64,000 nt of DNA from Nodosilinea sp. PGN35. Lineage in GTDB: Bacteria; Cyanobacteriota; Cyanobacteriia; Phormidesmidales; Phormidesmidaceae. Shown piece by piece: positions 8,722 through 17,359 of this stretch. A program made the position numbers and the translations under genes. Location: the NCBI RefSeq assembly GCF_029109325.1, contig NZ_JAQKQJ010000010.1, forward strand, positions 868,001 through 932,000, read 5' to 3'. The notes below the pieces were generated by a model that ran no database searches, was not told the origin of the DNA, and worked only from the letters and a program-made list of their open reading frames with translations. Every line of letters begins with the position of its first letter. The stretch's first letter is position 1.

Positions 8722-9552
8722 ATGGTACAAGCAAAGGCGTGGGCTGAGGCCCTAGGTGAGTCTAAACCTGATGCGGATTCTCTTCAGGCGGAAATAGCCC
8801 GCTTGCGCAAGAAGACGGTTGTGCCGCTGGAGCATGTCAGCCAGCTCCATGACTGGTTGGATGGGAAGCGCAAGGCACGGCAGTCATGCCGCATTGTGGG
8901 GGAGTCTCGAACGGGCAAGTCGAGTGCCTGTGAGGCGTATTTTTACCGGAATAAGCCGACCCAAGAAACGGGCAAAAAGCCGATTGTCCCTGTCGTCTAC
9001 ATTCAGCCGCCACAGAAGTGCGGGTCTAGGGAGCTATTTAAGGAGATCGTTGAATTTCTTAAGTATCGGGTGGCTAAGGGGACCGTCTCTGATTTTCGGG
9101 GGCGAGCCTTTGAGGTACTGAAGGGCTGTGAGGTGGAGATGATTGCCATTGACGAAGCGGATCGCCTCAAGCCAGAAACCTTTGCTGATGTAAGGGATTT
9201 CTACGACAAGCTGGCGATTTCGGTGGTGCTGGTGGGTACTGACCGACTGGACACAGTAATTCGGCGCGATGAGCAGGTGTATAACCGCTTTCGGGCTTGC
9301 TACCGCTTTGGCAAGCTCTCTGGGGAAGATTTTGTCAAAACGGTCAAGATCTGGGAGCAGAAGGTTTTGGCGCTGCCTGTGGCCTCTAACCTGACCAGCA
9401 AGCCGATGCAGAAAATACTCTTGGAGGCGACCGAGGGGTACATTGGTCGGATGGATGAGGTGCTGCGGGAGTCGGCGATTCGTGCATTGAGTCAGGGGCT
9501 AAAGAAGATTGAGAAGTCAGTGCTACAAGAGGTAGCCAGGGAGTACAAGTAA
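8722..9552 (+). CDS. tnsC: AAA+ transposition regulator TnsC
   Basis: 276 residues from ATG 8722, the same size as I recall for characterised V-K TnsC proteins. TTG 8713 and GTG 8716 are in-frame alternatives overlapping tnsB. Walker A is GESRTGKS (60-67) and Walker B is IAIDEADR (141-148). TnsC forms ATP-dependent filaments on DNA that link the Cas12k-TniQ target complex to TnsB. Its TAA overlaps the tniQ ATG by one base (TAATG), so tnsB-tnsC-tniQ form a coupled operon. Confidence 0.96.
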   Translation: MVQAKAWAEALGESKPDADSLQAEIARLRKKTVVPLEHVSQLHDWLDGKRKARQSCRIVGESRTGKSSACEAYFYRNKPTQETGKKPIVPVVYIQPPQKCGSRELFKEIVEFLKYRVAKGTVSDFRGRAFEVLKGCEVEMIAIDEADRLKPETFADVRDFYDKLAISVVLVGTDRLDTVIRRDEQVYNRFRACYRFGKLSGEDFVKTVKIWEQKVLALPVASNLTSKPMQKILLEATEGYIGRMDEVLRESAIRALSQGLKKIEKSVLQEVAREYK

Positions 9553-10058
9553 TGGTGGATGTAGGTATTCAACCCTGGCTGTTTGAGGTGGAACCCCATG
9601 AGGGGGAGAGCTTGAGCCACTATCTGGGGCGGTTTAGACGGCAAAACCATCTGACGGCAGGCGGCCTGGGGACGATGGCTGGCATTGGGGCGGTGGTGGT
9701 TCGCTGGGAGAAGTTTCATTTGACCCCCTACCCGACCCAAGCGCAGTTTGAGGCGTTGGGGAGGGTGGTGGGACTCTCTCCAGAGCGGTTGTGGGCAATG
9801 CTACCCCCGAAGGGGGAAGGGATGCAGTATGAGCCGATTCGGTTGTGTGGGGCCTGTTATGGGGAGAACCCCTGCCACCGGATTGAGTGGCAGTATAAGT
9901 CGGTGTGGCGATGCGAGGAGCACAATCTGAAGCTTCTATCGAAGTGTCCTATGTGTGAAGCTAGATTCAATCTCCCAGCCTTATGGGAAAAGGGCTCCTG
10001 CCCAAGGTGTAAAACTCATTTAGCTGCTCTAGCAAGCTTGCAGAGAAGTGCCCATTAG
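9552..10058 (+). CDS. tniQ: Target-selection adaptor TniQ (short V-K form)
   Basis: 168 residues, the short form typical of V-K systems. The N-terminus has the TniQ fold signature (EGESLSHYLGRFRRQNHL), followed by a zinc-ribbon region with Cys pairs at about 99/102, 132/135 and 150/153 plus C121/H124. It bridges Cas12k-R-loop and TnsC in target capture. Translationally coupled to tnsC. Composition falls sharply after it, marking the boundary to the cargo. Confidence 0.94.
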   Translation: MVDVGIQPWLFEVEPHEGESLSHYLGRFRRQNHLTAGGLGTMAGIGAVVVRWEKFHLTPYPTQAQFEALGRVVGLSPERLWAMLPPKGEGMQYEPIRLCGACYGENPCHRIEWQYKSVWRCEEHNLKLLSKCPMCEARFNLPALWEKGSCPRCKTHLAALASLQRSAH

Positions 10059-10326
10059 ATTTCCTCTTCATTCATCTCATCAAAAATCTTCATTAACAGA
10101 TAAGCTTGTATAAATAAACACCAACTACATCAATGATCTGTTTAGGAAAGATGAAGGTACGTTATTGAAATGTAAATTTATCAAACTTGTTAAAGAATAG
10201 TTCCTGTTTAGATGTTTATCCTTGCGTACTTTGAGGGAAGACTATTGGAACTACGTTAATACGAGCTACCTTCCTCCTTGTGGCTGAGGGTAGGTACCTT
10301 CTGCACAAAGGTTAGGCTCGAAATTT
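10059..10326. promoter_or_regulatory. AT-rich leader of the cargo operon
   Basis: 268 bp without a gene between tniQ and the first cargo gene. It is AT-rich, unlike the preceding genes. An imperfect inverted repeat, TACCTTCCTC (10267-10276) against GAGGGTAGGTA (10286-10296), lies about 30 bp before the nurA start and could be an operator or attenuator. It is the only sizeable gap before the eight-gene cargo and so the most likely site of its promoter. No convincing -35/-10 pair can be fixed by eye. Confidence 0.4.
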
Positions 10327-11358
10327 ATGAGCTTTTGGCAAGATAACGATTTTCGAATTGATCCATGGGGTGAAGGATATGGCACTCCTGTCAGTTTTGA
10401 AAACGATGAAGAAGAGGACCTAGACGTAGAAGTTGATATTTCAGTTGAAGGACGAGGCTGGGCATCGATAACTCCTATAAGCGAATCAAGAAATCCAGAT
10501 AGATTAGTCTTTATTGACGGCCGTCGACGTATAGATTGTCTTCTTGTAGGGCGAAATGAGAATGACGTTTTATATGGAGCTTTTGGGACAATTGGAGTTG
10601 GAGCGGTAGAAGTTTTTCCTAACTCTACTAATGCAGCAAACTACAACGCGATAGAAATACAAAGAGTCCTCTCATTCAGTGGGGATTTCAAGGGTGAGCC
10701 TTCTCAAAATGCCCTAATTCCTTGCCCTGTTGGTAGTAGTTCCAGTATTGAATATACGCTTCACAAAAGCTTGCTAAAGCGAGAAGCGGATCCTCAAGCT
10801 TCTAAAGCCCAGATACAGGCATTAATGAGACGAAGCGAAACTCGACTTGCACAGTCTCTAGCCAATGAGCTTAGTGATATCGATGAACTAATTATATTAG
10901 ATGGCAACCTCTTTTCCCGATTAGAAAAGGTGCTTGGCTACGTTAAGACATTGCGTAAACAATATTTAACTGGGGAAAAGTCTTCACTACTCTGGAACCT
11001 TAAGCCGGGGGAAAGAACACCGATTTTCACTATAGGAAAAGAAGACAGAGATTTACTATGGAGTTGGTACATTCGCTCAGGTACAAATGATATCAACTAT
11101 CAAAGGCTTGGTTTCCATGGATTACATGGAATTATTCGGCTGGAAATGAACGTTTCGGGGACACCTTTGGAGGAGGCTAAAAGGATAGCAGATATTTCTA
11201 CAACGCTAATCCCACGTTTTGCCTCTCACCCAGCTCGAGATCCACGTGCTCCACAAAACCTTATACCAGTAGGTGCACTTGAAAAAGAACTCGGTCGTCG
11301 CATGGGTGATTCGAAACTCATTCAACGTTACATTAATAACTTTTTGCAGAGTGGGTGA
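10327..11358 (+). CDS. nurA: NurA-like 5'-3' nuclease
   Basis: 343 residues. Features resembling NurA: an early acidic motif (LVFIDGRRRIDCLLV, D64), a second LIILDGNLF (D192), RLEMNV (E273), and a C-terminal segment HPARDPRAPQNLIPVGALE, close to the NurA pattern of a short metal-binding motif followed by a terminal helix. NurA is an RNase H-fold nuclease that works with HerA to resect DNA ends. The gene directly precedes a HerA-like ATPase (9 bp) and Mre11-Rad50 genes, the classical archaeal arrangement, which strengthens the call. It is strongly AT-rich compared with the host. Confidence 0.78.
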   Translation: MSFWQDNDFRIDPWGEGYGTPVSFENDEEEDLDVEVDISVEGRGWASITPISESRNPDRLVFIDGRRRIDCLLVGRNENDVLYGAFGTIGVGAVEVFPNSTNAANYNAIEIQRVLSFSGDFKGEPSQNALIPCPVGSSSSIEYTLHKSLLKREADPQASKAQIQALMRRSETRLAQSLANELSDIDELIILDGNLFSRLEKVLGYVKTLRKQYLTGEKSSLLWNLKPGERTPIFTIGKEDRDLLWSWYIRSGTNDINYQRLGFHGLHGIIRLEMNVSGTPLEEAKRIADISTTLIPRFASHPARDPRAPQNLIPVGALEKELGRRMGDSKLIQRYINNFLQSG

Positions 11359-11367
11359 TTAACAAAA

Positions 11368-13140
11368 ATGACAGATCTAAATGAAAATTCTTCAATAAAT
11401 CCCGTAGGCGTCGTTTTAGGGACTCAAGAAGCTACCCCACTAGACTTTTGGGTTGCAGTTTTGCCCAGACAAGTCTTACGACTAGATGATGTTGTGACGG
11501 TAAGGATTCAGCGCCCTGATGGCCAAGGAATGATTGATTTCTACGGAGTTGTAGATCAAGTTAGAAGGTCTTATGAGGGCATCGATTTTGAGACTGACTC
11601 GTTTCTGGCCTCAAGAGGAGATATGCCTGTTACAGAGAGCTATGCAGCACATGTACAAGTAACTCGTATTCATCCCGAAGATTATCTACCTCCGGCTCCG
11701 GGTGCAAATGTTTTTCTGGCTCGAGAAAAAGAACTAGAAATCGGGTTGTTTTTTGATGAGATGGATCAGAAAACACCCGCAGGCAAGATGCAGAATGGCT
11801 CCCCTGCTTATCTAAACTTTGAATTCATTGATGGTAATAAGGGAGCTCATATCAATATTTCAGGGCTCTCAGGGGTTGCCACCAAAACTTCTTATGCACT
11901 ATTTTTGCTGCATTCCATTTTTAACTCAGGAGTTTTAGGTTCTAGAGCGCCAAATACTAAAGCCTTAATCTTCAATGTCAAGGGAGAAGACTTATTCTTC
12001 CTAGATAAGTTTAATTCTAAACAAGATGAAACGAACAAAGCGGCTTATGAATTACTGAAGCTGCCTTTTGAGCCCTTTAAGGATTGTAATTTTCGCGCAT
12101 CTCCTAAAAGGAATGGTGGTGTTCCTTTTTCGAACTTGAATCAGAGAGCGGATGAAAAAATACAGCCCTATATCTGGAGCCTCAAGGAAGTTTGCCGTAA
12201 GCGGCTTTTGAAATTTTTAATGTCTGGAAATGATATTCAAAAGTCAAATCTTCCTTTTTTACTTTCTAACATCGAAGAGTTGCTTTCAAATTTAGCAAAT
12301 GATAAACACAACAAGGGAAATAGTGGCCATTTAATTACAGATAGATATGGCGAATCCGGAAAAACAAAAATATCCAATTTCTCAGAACTTGTAGAGTTTC
12401 TAGAAGATAAGTTGCTTGGAATAGGTCGACCAGGTGAAGACGATGAGGGAAATCCAGATGCTCGCTGGCTTGCTCGAAATGCTCCGGCAACGGCAATGGC
12501 CCTCGTTCGTCGCTTGAGAGCAGCCGGGGATGAGGTCAGTCATTTAATTCGTGGGGATCTAGAGGATGAACAGTTTGAGAGGTATAAACTGGCACCACTA
12601 GCTCCGGGTCATTGTCTAACAGTTGCTGATATCAACAAACTTGGTTCTATTGCCAAGATGTTTGTTGTCGGAGTAACCCTACAAGAGATATTTCAAGAAA
12701 AGGAGAAATCAGGTCAAGGAGCCCCTATTTTCATTGTTTTAGATGAACTAAACAAGTATGCTCCTAGAGAGGGATATAGTCCTATTAAGGATCTACTTGT
12801 TGACATTGCAGAACGCGGTCGCTCACTTGGCATTATTCTCATTGGTGCACAACAAACAGCCTCAGAAGTAGAAAGACGTGTTGTTGGTCAATCAGCAATT
12901 AGAGTTGTCGGAAGATTAGATGGAGCAGAGGCTCAACGACCAGAATATAACTTTTTAACTGGAACTTGTCGCCAAAGAGCGCAATTTATGAAGTCGGGCA
13001 CAATGTTTATCCATCAACCCGAAGTTCCTACTCCCTTATTAATCAATTTTCCGTTCCCTGCTTATGCAACTCGCTCAAAAGAGGTTGCTGACGATCCGGC
13101 GGAAGAAGAGGAATTAGCAGCAGACTTAGATCGAGTATAG
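11368..13140 (+). CDS. herA: HerA-like DNA translocase ATPase
   Basis: 590 residues. An N-terminal beta-barrel-like (HAS) region of ~110 residues precedes a FtsK/HerA-type RecA core. The P-loop is atypical: GLSGVATKTS (166-175) instead of GxxGxGKT/S. Walker B is IVLDEL (D459, E460) within IFIVLDELNKYAPRE, followed by LIGAQQTASEVERRVVGQ and SAIRVVGRLDG carrying the likely sensor and arginine-finger region. HerA hexamers pump DNA to the NurA nuclease. Spacing of 9 bp from nurA and 10 bp to mre11 implies one transcript. The modified P-loop is seen in bacterial HerA homologues as I recall them, so it is not necessarily inactivating. Confidence 0.85.
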   Translation: MTDLNENSSINPVGVVLGTQEATPLDFWVAVLPRQVLRLDDVVTVRIQRPDGQGMIDFYGVVDQVRRSYEGIDFETDSFLASRGDMPVTESYAAHVQVTRIHPEDYLPPAPGANVFLAREKELEIGLFFDEMDQKTPAGKMQNGSPAYLNFEFIDGNKGAHINISGLSGVATKTSYALFLLHSIFNSGVLGSRAPNTKALIFNVKGEDLFFLDKFNSKQDETNKAAYELLKLPFEPFKDCNFRASPKRNGGVPFSNLNQRADEKIQPYIWSLKEVCRKRLLKFLMSGNDIQKSNLPFLLSNIEELLSNLANDKHNKGNSGHLITDRYGESGKTKISNFSELVEFLEDKLLGIGRPGEDDEGNPDARWLARNAPATAMALVRRLRAAGDEVSHLIRGDLEDEQFERYKLAPLAPGHCLTVADINKLGSIAKMFVVGVTLQEIFQEKEKSGQGAPIFIVLDELNKYAPREGYSPIKDLLVDIAERGRSLGIILIGAQQTASEVERRVVGQSAIRVVGRLDGAEAQRPEYNFLTGTCRQRAQFMKSGTMFIHQPEVPTPLLINFPFPAYATRSKEVADDPAEEEELAADLDRV

Positions 13141-13150
13141 GAGGGAGAAG

Positions 13151-14329
13151 ATGAAGTTGATACATACTGCCGATTGGCATTTAGGGCGTGTCTTGAAAAA
13201 TCAAGACCGAACTCCTGAAATTGAGTTTGCACTTAAACAAATATTGCAGCATGCCAAGGACTTAGAGGTAGACGCTGTACTTGTAGCGGGCGATATTTTT
13301 GACAGAAATAATCCACCGGTAGAAGCTGAGCGTGTAGCATACAATTTTTTCAGTCAACTCTATGAAGCCCAAATTCCTGCGGTAGTAATTGCCGGCAATC
13401 ATGACTCTTCTCAGCGCATCGATAGTCTAGCAAGTATTTTGTCAGCATTAGATATTCACGCTTTAGGAAAACCTAGACTGGCTAGTAATGGTGGAGTTGT
13501 TAAGATTGAAACTCGTAGCGGCCTACTTAATGTAGGTTGTATGCCTTTCATTTCTGAAAAGCGTTTATTGAAGTCAGAAGATTTGTTTGAAAAAGATCAG
13601 GGCCAAAACTTACAGCACTACAGAAGTCGTATAAAGGCTATCCTAGAAAATCTCTCTAAGGGGTTTAACGATAATTCAGTTAACCTAGTCATGGCCCATT
13701 TAGCACTTGATAGTGCTTTACTCTCAAAATCGGAAAGAGAATACGAATGCACTGGAAACTATGCCCTTTCTGAGCAAATGCTACCAGACGCCCAATATAT
13801 TGCGCTAGGTCACTTTCATAATCCACAACAAATCTCGACCGCAAAGGTTCCAGCATTTTATAGTGGATCGTTGATTCAGGTAGATTTTGGGGAAGCAAAC
13901 GATAAAAAAGGTTTTAACCTTATTGAGGTTGAACCGGGTCGTCCAGCACAAGTAGATTTTCGTGAACTAATCTTGCAGAAACCGTTGAAAGAGATTCAAG
14001 TTTCAAGAAAAGAGCTACTTGATAGACTATCAGAATACATTAATTTCGATGGCTGGTTAAAAGTTATCGTTGAAACAGATAGTCCTGAGCCTGACCTTGC
14101 CGAAAGCATTAAAAGTAGCTATTCACAGATCTTGCACTTTGAATTAAAACTTTCAGGGACAAATAAAAGCGATAAAGTAACTCATAAACGAATTCTCGGT
14201 TTAGATAAATTCAACCCTAATGAACTATTTGAAGATTATTGGAGAGATATCCATTCGAGCGAAATTCCTGAGAGTATTAGGAAGATCTTTAATGAGCTGT
14301 ATCAAGAAGCAAGCGAGGAAAGATTATGA
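13151..14329 (+). CDS. sbcD: Mre11/SbcD-family DNA exonuclease
   Basis: 392 residues with all calcineurin-like phosphoesterase motifs: ADWHLG (D8, H10), GDIFDR (D48), GNHD (83-85), AHLALD (H183) and GHFHNP (H221, H223). Mre11/SbcD is a Mn-dependent nuclease that, with Rad50/SbcC, processes DNA ends, hairpins and protein-blocked ends. ATG 13151 is preceded by GGAGGGAG, a strong ribosome site. The stop overlaps the rad50 start by 4 bp (ATGA). A host chromosomal sbcD probably exists elsewhere; this copy travels with the transposon. Confidence 0.93.
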   Translation: MKLIHTADWHLGRVLKNQDRTPEIEFALKQILQHAKDLEVDAVLVAGDIFDRNNPPVEAERVAYNFFSQLYEAQIPAVVIAGNHDSSQRIDSLASILSALDIHALGKPRLASNGGVVKIETRSGLLNVGCMPFISEKRLLKSEDLFEKDQGQNLQHYRSRIKAILENLSKGFNDNSVNLVMAHLALDSALLSKSEREYECTGNYALSEQMLPDAQYIALGHFHNPQQISTAKVPAFYSGSLIQVDFGEANDKKGFNLIEVEPGRPAQVDFRELILQKPLKEIQVSRKELLDRLSEYINFDGWLKVIVETDSPEPDLAESIKSSYSQILHFELKLSGTNKSDKVTHKRILGLDKFNPNELFEDYWRDIHSSEIPESIRKIFNELYQEASEERL

Positions 14330-17300
14330 AACCCATAGAATTAACTCTTACGGGTTTTACAAGTTTTAGAGAAAAAACAAGGATTGACTTTTCAAAGTTA
14401 GATATATTTTCAATTACTGGCCCTACTGGAGCTGGAAAATCATCAATTTTAGATGCTATTACTTACGCTATTTATGGAAAAGTTTCCAGGCTACAGGGAT
14501 TAAGAGAACAAAGTGCTAAACAATTGTGTAGTCAAGGGAGAAATTCCTTAACCGTCCAATTGCTCTTTCAAGCTAGAGGTGAAACATATAGAATTACACG
14601 ATCTTGGAAAAAGAAAGGAAAGTCTGGAGCAGAGAATGTCTATCAAGCAGAGAGAAGAAATGGAGAGATATGGGAGCTTCTGTCTAAAGATAAAGAAGAA
14701 GCATCTTCATTAATTGGCATGACCTTTGAAACCTTTACAAGGGTAGTGCTTCTTCCACAAGGAAAGTTTTCAGATTTTTTGCATAGTTCTAGCGGAGATC
14801 GCCAAGAAATTATTAAATCTTTGATTCCTGACTTCGCTCTCTTGGAATTAATGCAGGCAAAAGCCCGAGATAAATCTAATGCTCTATATAGAGCATTAAG
14901 TCAGCTAGACGGCAGAGCTGATAGTTTGTACGTTCCTCCTAAAGAGGAGATAATACAAAGGCAAAATTTAGAGCAAGAGCTAAAATCTAAATTTGTGCAA
15001 ATCCAAAGCGATTACAAAGAAATCCAAAATGACTACTTTTCAAAGCAAAAGCTTTTGCAAAATTTGGAAAGACTCGAGGTTCTTAGAACTGAATATAATG
15101 AATTATCTTCCAACCAAATCAAAATAGAACTAATCCGAGGGAAAATTAGAAATTTAGAAGCTGCAAAACGCATTCTAAATAGGTATTTAGCTCTCGAAGA
15201 AATTAGAATTTATAGGCGTGAGAAATTTATAGAACATGAAAGGAATGCTCAAAACATTCAAAAGTTGAGGCAAAGCCTTAATGAGCTTAAAATCACTCTT
15301 GGAGATGCCAAAGAAAGAGATATTAAGATTAAAAGAAATGAGGAAATCTTTAGAAGGACAGATGCTATTAAGATCACGCTAGATCAATGCCATGCTGAAT
15401 TTCACAAAGCCACCGAAACTAAAAATAAGAGGGAGAGTGATTTCAATTCTGTTCGCCAAGAGCTTCTGAATAATCAAAGTTTGGTTGCCAAAATTGAAGA
15501 CGAAAGCAATGGATTGAAGAAGAGAATTAAAAGTCTAGGCTTTGATTCAGAAAGGCTATCCATGTTTAAATATTCCATGTCATCTTTGAAACGGTTTAAG
15601 GAAGTTTCACAAAAAATTACAATGCTCGAATCTGAGCACACAAACTCTGAGCTAGAGATTGAAGAGACTTTAGCTAAAATTTCTTGCAAAAAGCAAGAAC
15701 GAGAAAGAGTTCTTGCTTCTCGCAATGAAATTGATCGTAATATACACGACTTGCGACAGCGAGATAGTGTAGCTTATTTACGTTCGCAACTTTATCCTGG
15801 AGAGGTTTGTCCAGTATGTACAGGAATTTATTCAGGAGGTGAAAGTCTTGATCGGGTTACGGAAGAAGCAATTCATAGTCTTGAAATTGAGCTGAAGCGA
15901 GTTAATCAGGAAATAATTTCCTATGACGAAGTTCTTAGTGAGCTTAAAGCTAATTTAGCTAGCTTTAGAGAGCGGCAAGCTTATCAAGCTAAACAGATTG
16001 AAGAAAGACAATGTGAAAGGGTTGACTTGTCTAATACGATTTCCACGAACTTTGGCAATGGTTGGGATATTGCCAGTCTGCGAAAGGAGTATAAAGATCT
16101 TCAAGAAAAAGAAAACGATTACTCGAAGTATTCTTTAAATTTTGAGAAGGCATCAAAACGATTAAGCGAAATTGGAATAAAAATCGCAGTTTTAGAAAAT
16201 AAAACTAACTCGACTGAACGGGAGTTTGAAGAAAGTAAGAAAGAATATCATAATCGTCAAGCCACTTTCGCTGAAGTTTTCAATGAATTCAAAACAGTAT
16301 TAGAACCTTTGATGAAGCACTATGAACTCAGCGAGTATGAAGCTTTGGGAGAGAAGCTGAGTCAAGATCGAGATATTCTAGACAGTCAAATTCAAAAACT
16401 AAGTCGAGAATCTGAAGAAATCCAAGATGAGCTTTATAGGGCTGAATCTGATCATGAAAGCACTTTGAAAGATTTGTGTAGGATAGACTTAGATATCAAG
16501 AATAATGAAGAGAATTGGGAAGTAGCTCTAGCGAAAGAAGGTTTGAGCACCGATACTTTCCATGAATCCAGAGACGGAATTGATCAAATCGAAGACTGGA
16601 AAAAAGAGGTTGCCGACCATGAAAAAGAGCATATACGGCTACAAACACTAATTCATGATCTTGAACAACAGGTTGGCAATGAAAGCTTTACGGCTCATGA
16701 CTTGAAGGTGATTGAAGAGAAGCTAAGTGAGAACAGCATTCAAGAAAAGGAGCTTCAAGAACGTCTTATAGAGATTCGTAATTGGTTCAGGCGTGTCGAG
16801 TTAGATATTTCTGAATACGAAAAAATATCTAATGAAAAGGAGAAAATTGGCAATGAAAATTTTAGCTATAGCTCTATAGCTAAAATGCTTGAAAAAGGTA
16901 AATTCAGTAAATATATTCTTAATTGCTTGGAATTGGAAATTGTAGAGAGAGCAACAGATCTGCTCCAGCAGCTTTCTGGGCGCTATTCTTTAGTTTCACA
17001 AAAAGACACTTTTTTTGTGCGAGACAATTGGAATGCTGATGAAACTCGTAACATTAGAACTCTTTCTGGAGGTGAAACTTTTTTGGCAGCACTGTCAATG
17101 GGGCTAGCTCTTTCTGAGAAATTAGCCGGAGAAGCCGAAGTCGGTAGCCTATGGATAGATGAAGGTTTCGGGGCTCTTGACGAAGAATCCTTAGTGGTTG
17201 TTCGAGAGGCTTTAGAGCGTTTGCCAAGCCAAAACCGTATTGTGGGCATCGTTACCCATCTTCAAGATCTGGCAGACCAATTACCAGCACAAATAAAAGT

Positions 17301-17343
17301 TCTTAAATCATCTACAGGCTCAAGTGTTGAAGTTGTTTATTAG
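14326..17343 (+). CDS. sbcC: Rad50/SbcC-family SMC-like ATPase
   Basis: 1005 residues: N-terminal ATPase lobe with Walker A GPTGAGKSS (32-40), long coiled coils, and a central zinc hook CPVC (495-498). The C-terminal lobe has ABC signature LSGGE (913-917), Walker B LWIDEGFGALDEE (D945, E946) and H-loop H978. Every catalytic motif is intact. It pairs with the upstream nuclease (4-bp overlap) to recognise and cut DNA ends. Base composition is strongly AT-rich (by eye about 38% GC), far from the GC-rich host, indicating acquisition from another lineage. Confidence 0.94.
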   Translation: MKPIELTLTGFTSFREKTRIDFSKLDIFSITGPTGAGKSSILDAITYAIYGKVSRLQGLREQSAKQLCSQGRNSLTVQLLFQARGETYRITRSWKKKGKSGAENVYQAERRNGEIWELLSKDKEEASSLIGMTFETFTRVVLLPQGKFSDFLHSSSGDRQEIIKSLIPDFALLELMQAKARDKSNALYRALSQLDGRADSLYVPPKEEIIQRQNLEQELKSKFVQIQSDYKEIQNDYFSKQKLLQNLERLEVLRTEYNELSSNQIKIELIRGKIRNLEAAKRILNRYLALEEIRIYRREKFIEHERNAQNIQKLRQSLNELKITLGDAKERDIKIKRNEEIFRRTDAIKITLDQCHAEFHKATETKNKRESDFNSVRQELLNNQSLVAKIEDESNGLKKRIKSLGFDSERLSMFKYSMSSLKRFKEVSQKITMLESEHTNSELEIEETLAKISCKKQERERVLASRNEIDRNIHDLRQRDSVAYLRSQLYPGEVCPVCTGIYSGGESLDRVTEEAIHSLEIELKRVNQEIISYDEVLSELKANLASFRERQAYQAKQIEERQCERVDLSNTISTNFGNGWDIASLRKEYKDLQEKENDYSKYSLNFEKASKRLSEIGIKIAVLENKTNSTEREFEESKKEYHNRQATFAEVFNEFKTVLEPLMKHYELSEYEALGEKLSQDRDILDSQIQKLSRESEEIQDELYRAESDHESTLKDLCRIDLDIKNNEENWEVALAKEGLSTDTFHESRDGIDQIEDWKKEVADHEKEHIRLQTLIHDLEQQVGNESFTAHDLKVIEEKLSENSIQEKELQERLIEIRNWFRRVELDISEYEKISNEKEKIGNENFSYSSIAKMLEKGKFSKYILNCLELEIVERATDLLQQLSGRYSLVSQKDTFFVRDNWNADETRNIRTLSGGETFLAALSMGLALSEKLAGEAEVGSLWIDEGFGALDEESLVVVREALERLPSQNRIVGIVTHLQDLADQLPAQIKVLKSSTGSSVEVVY

Positions 17344-17359
17344 ACTTTAGAAAGAAAAA

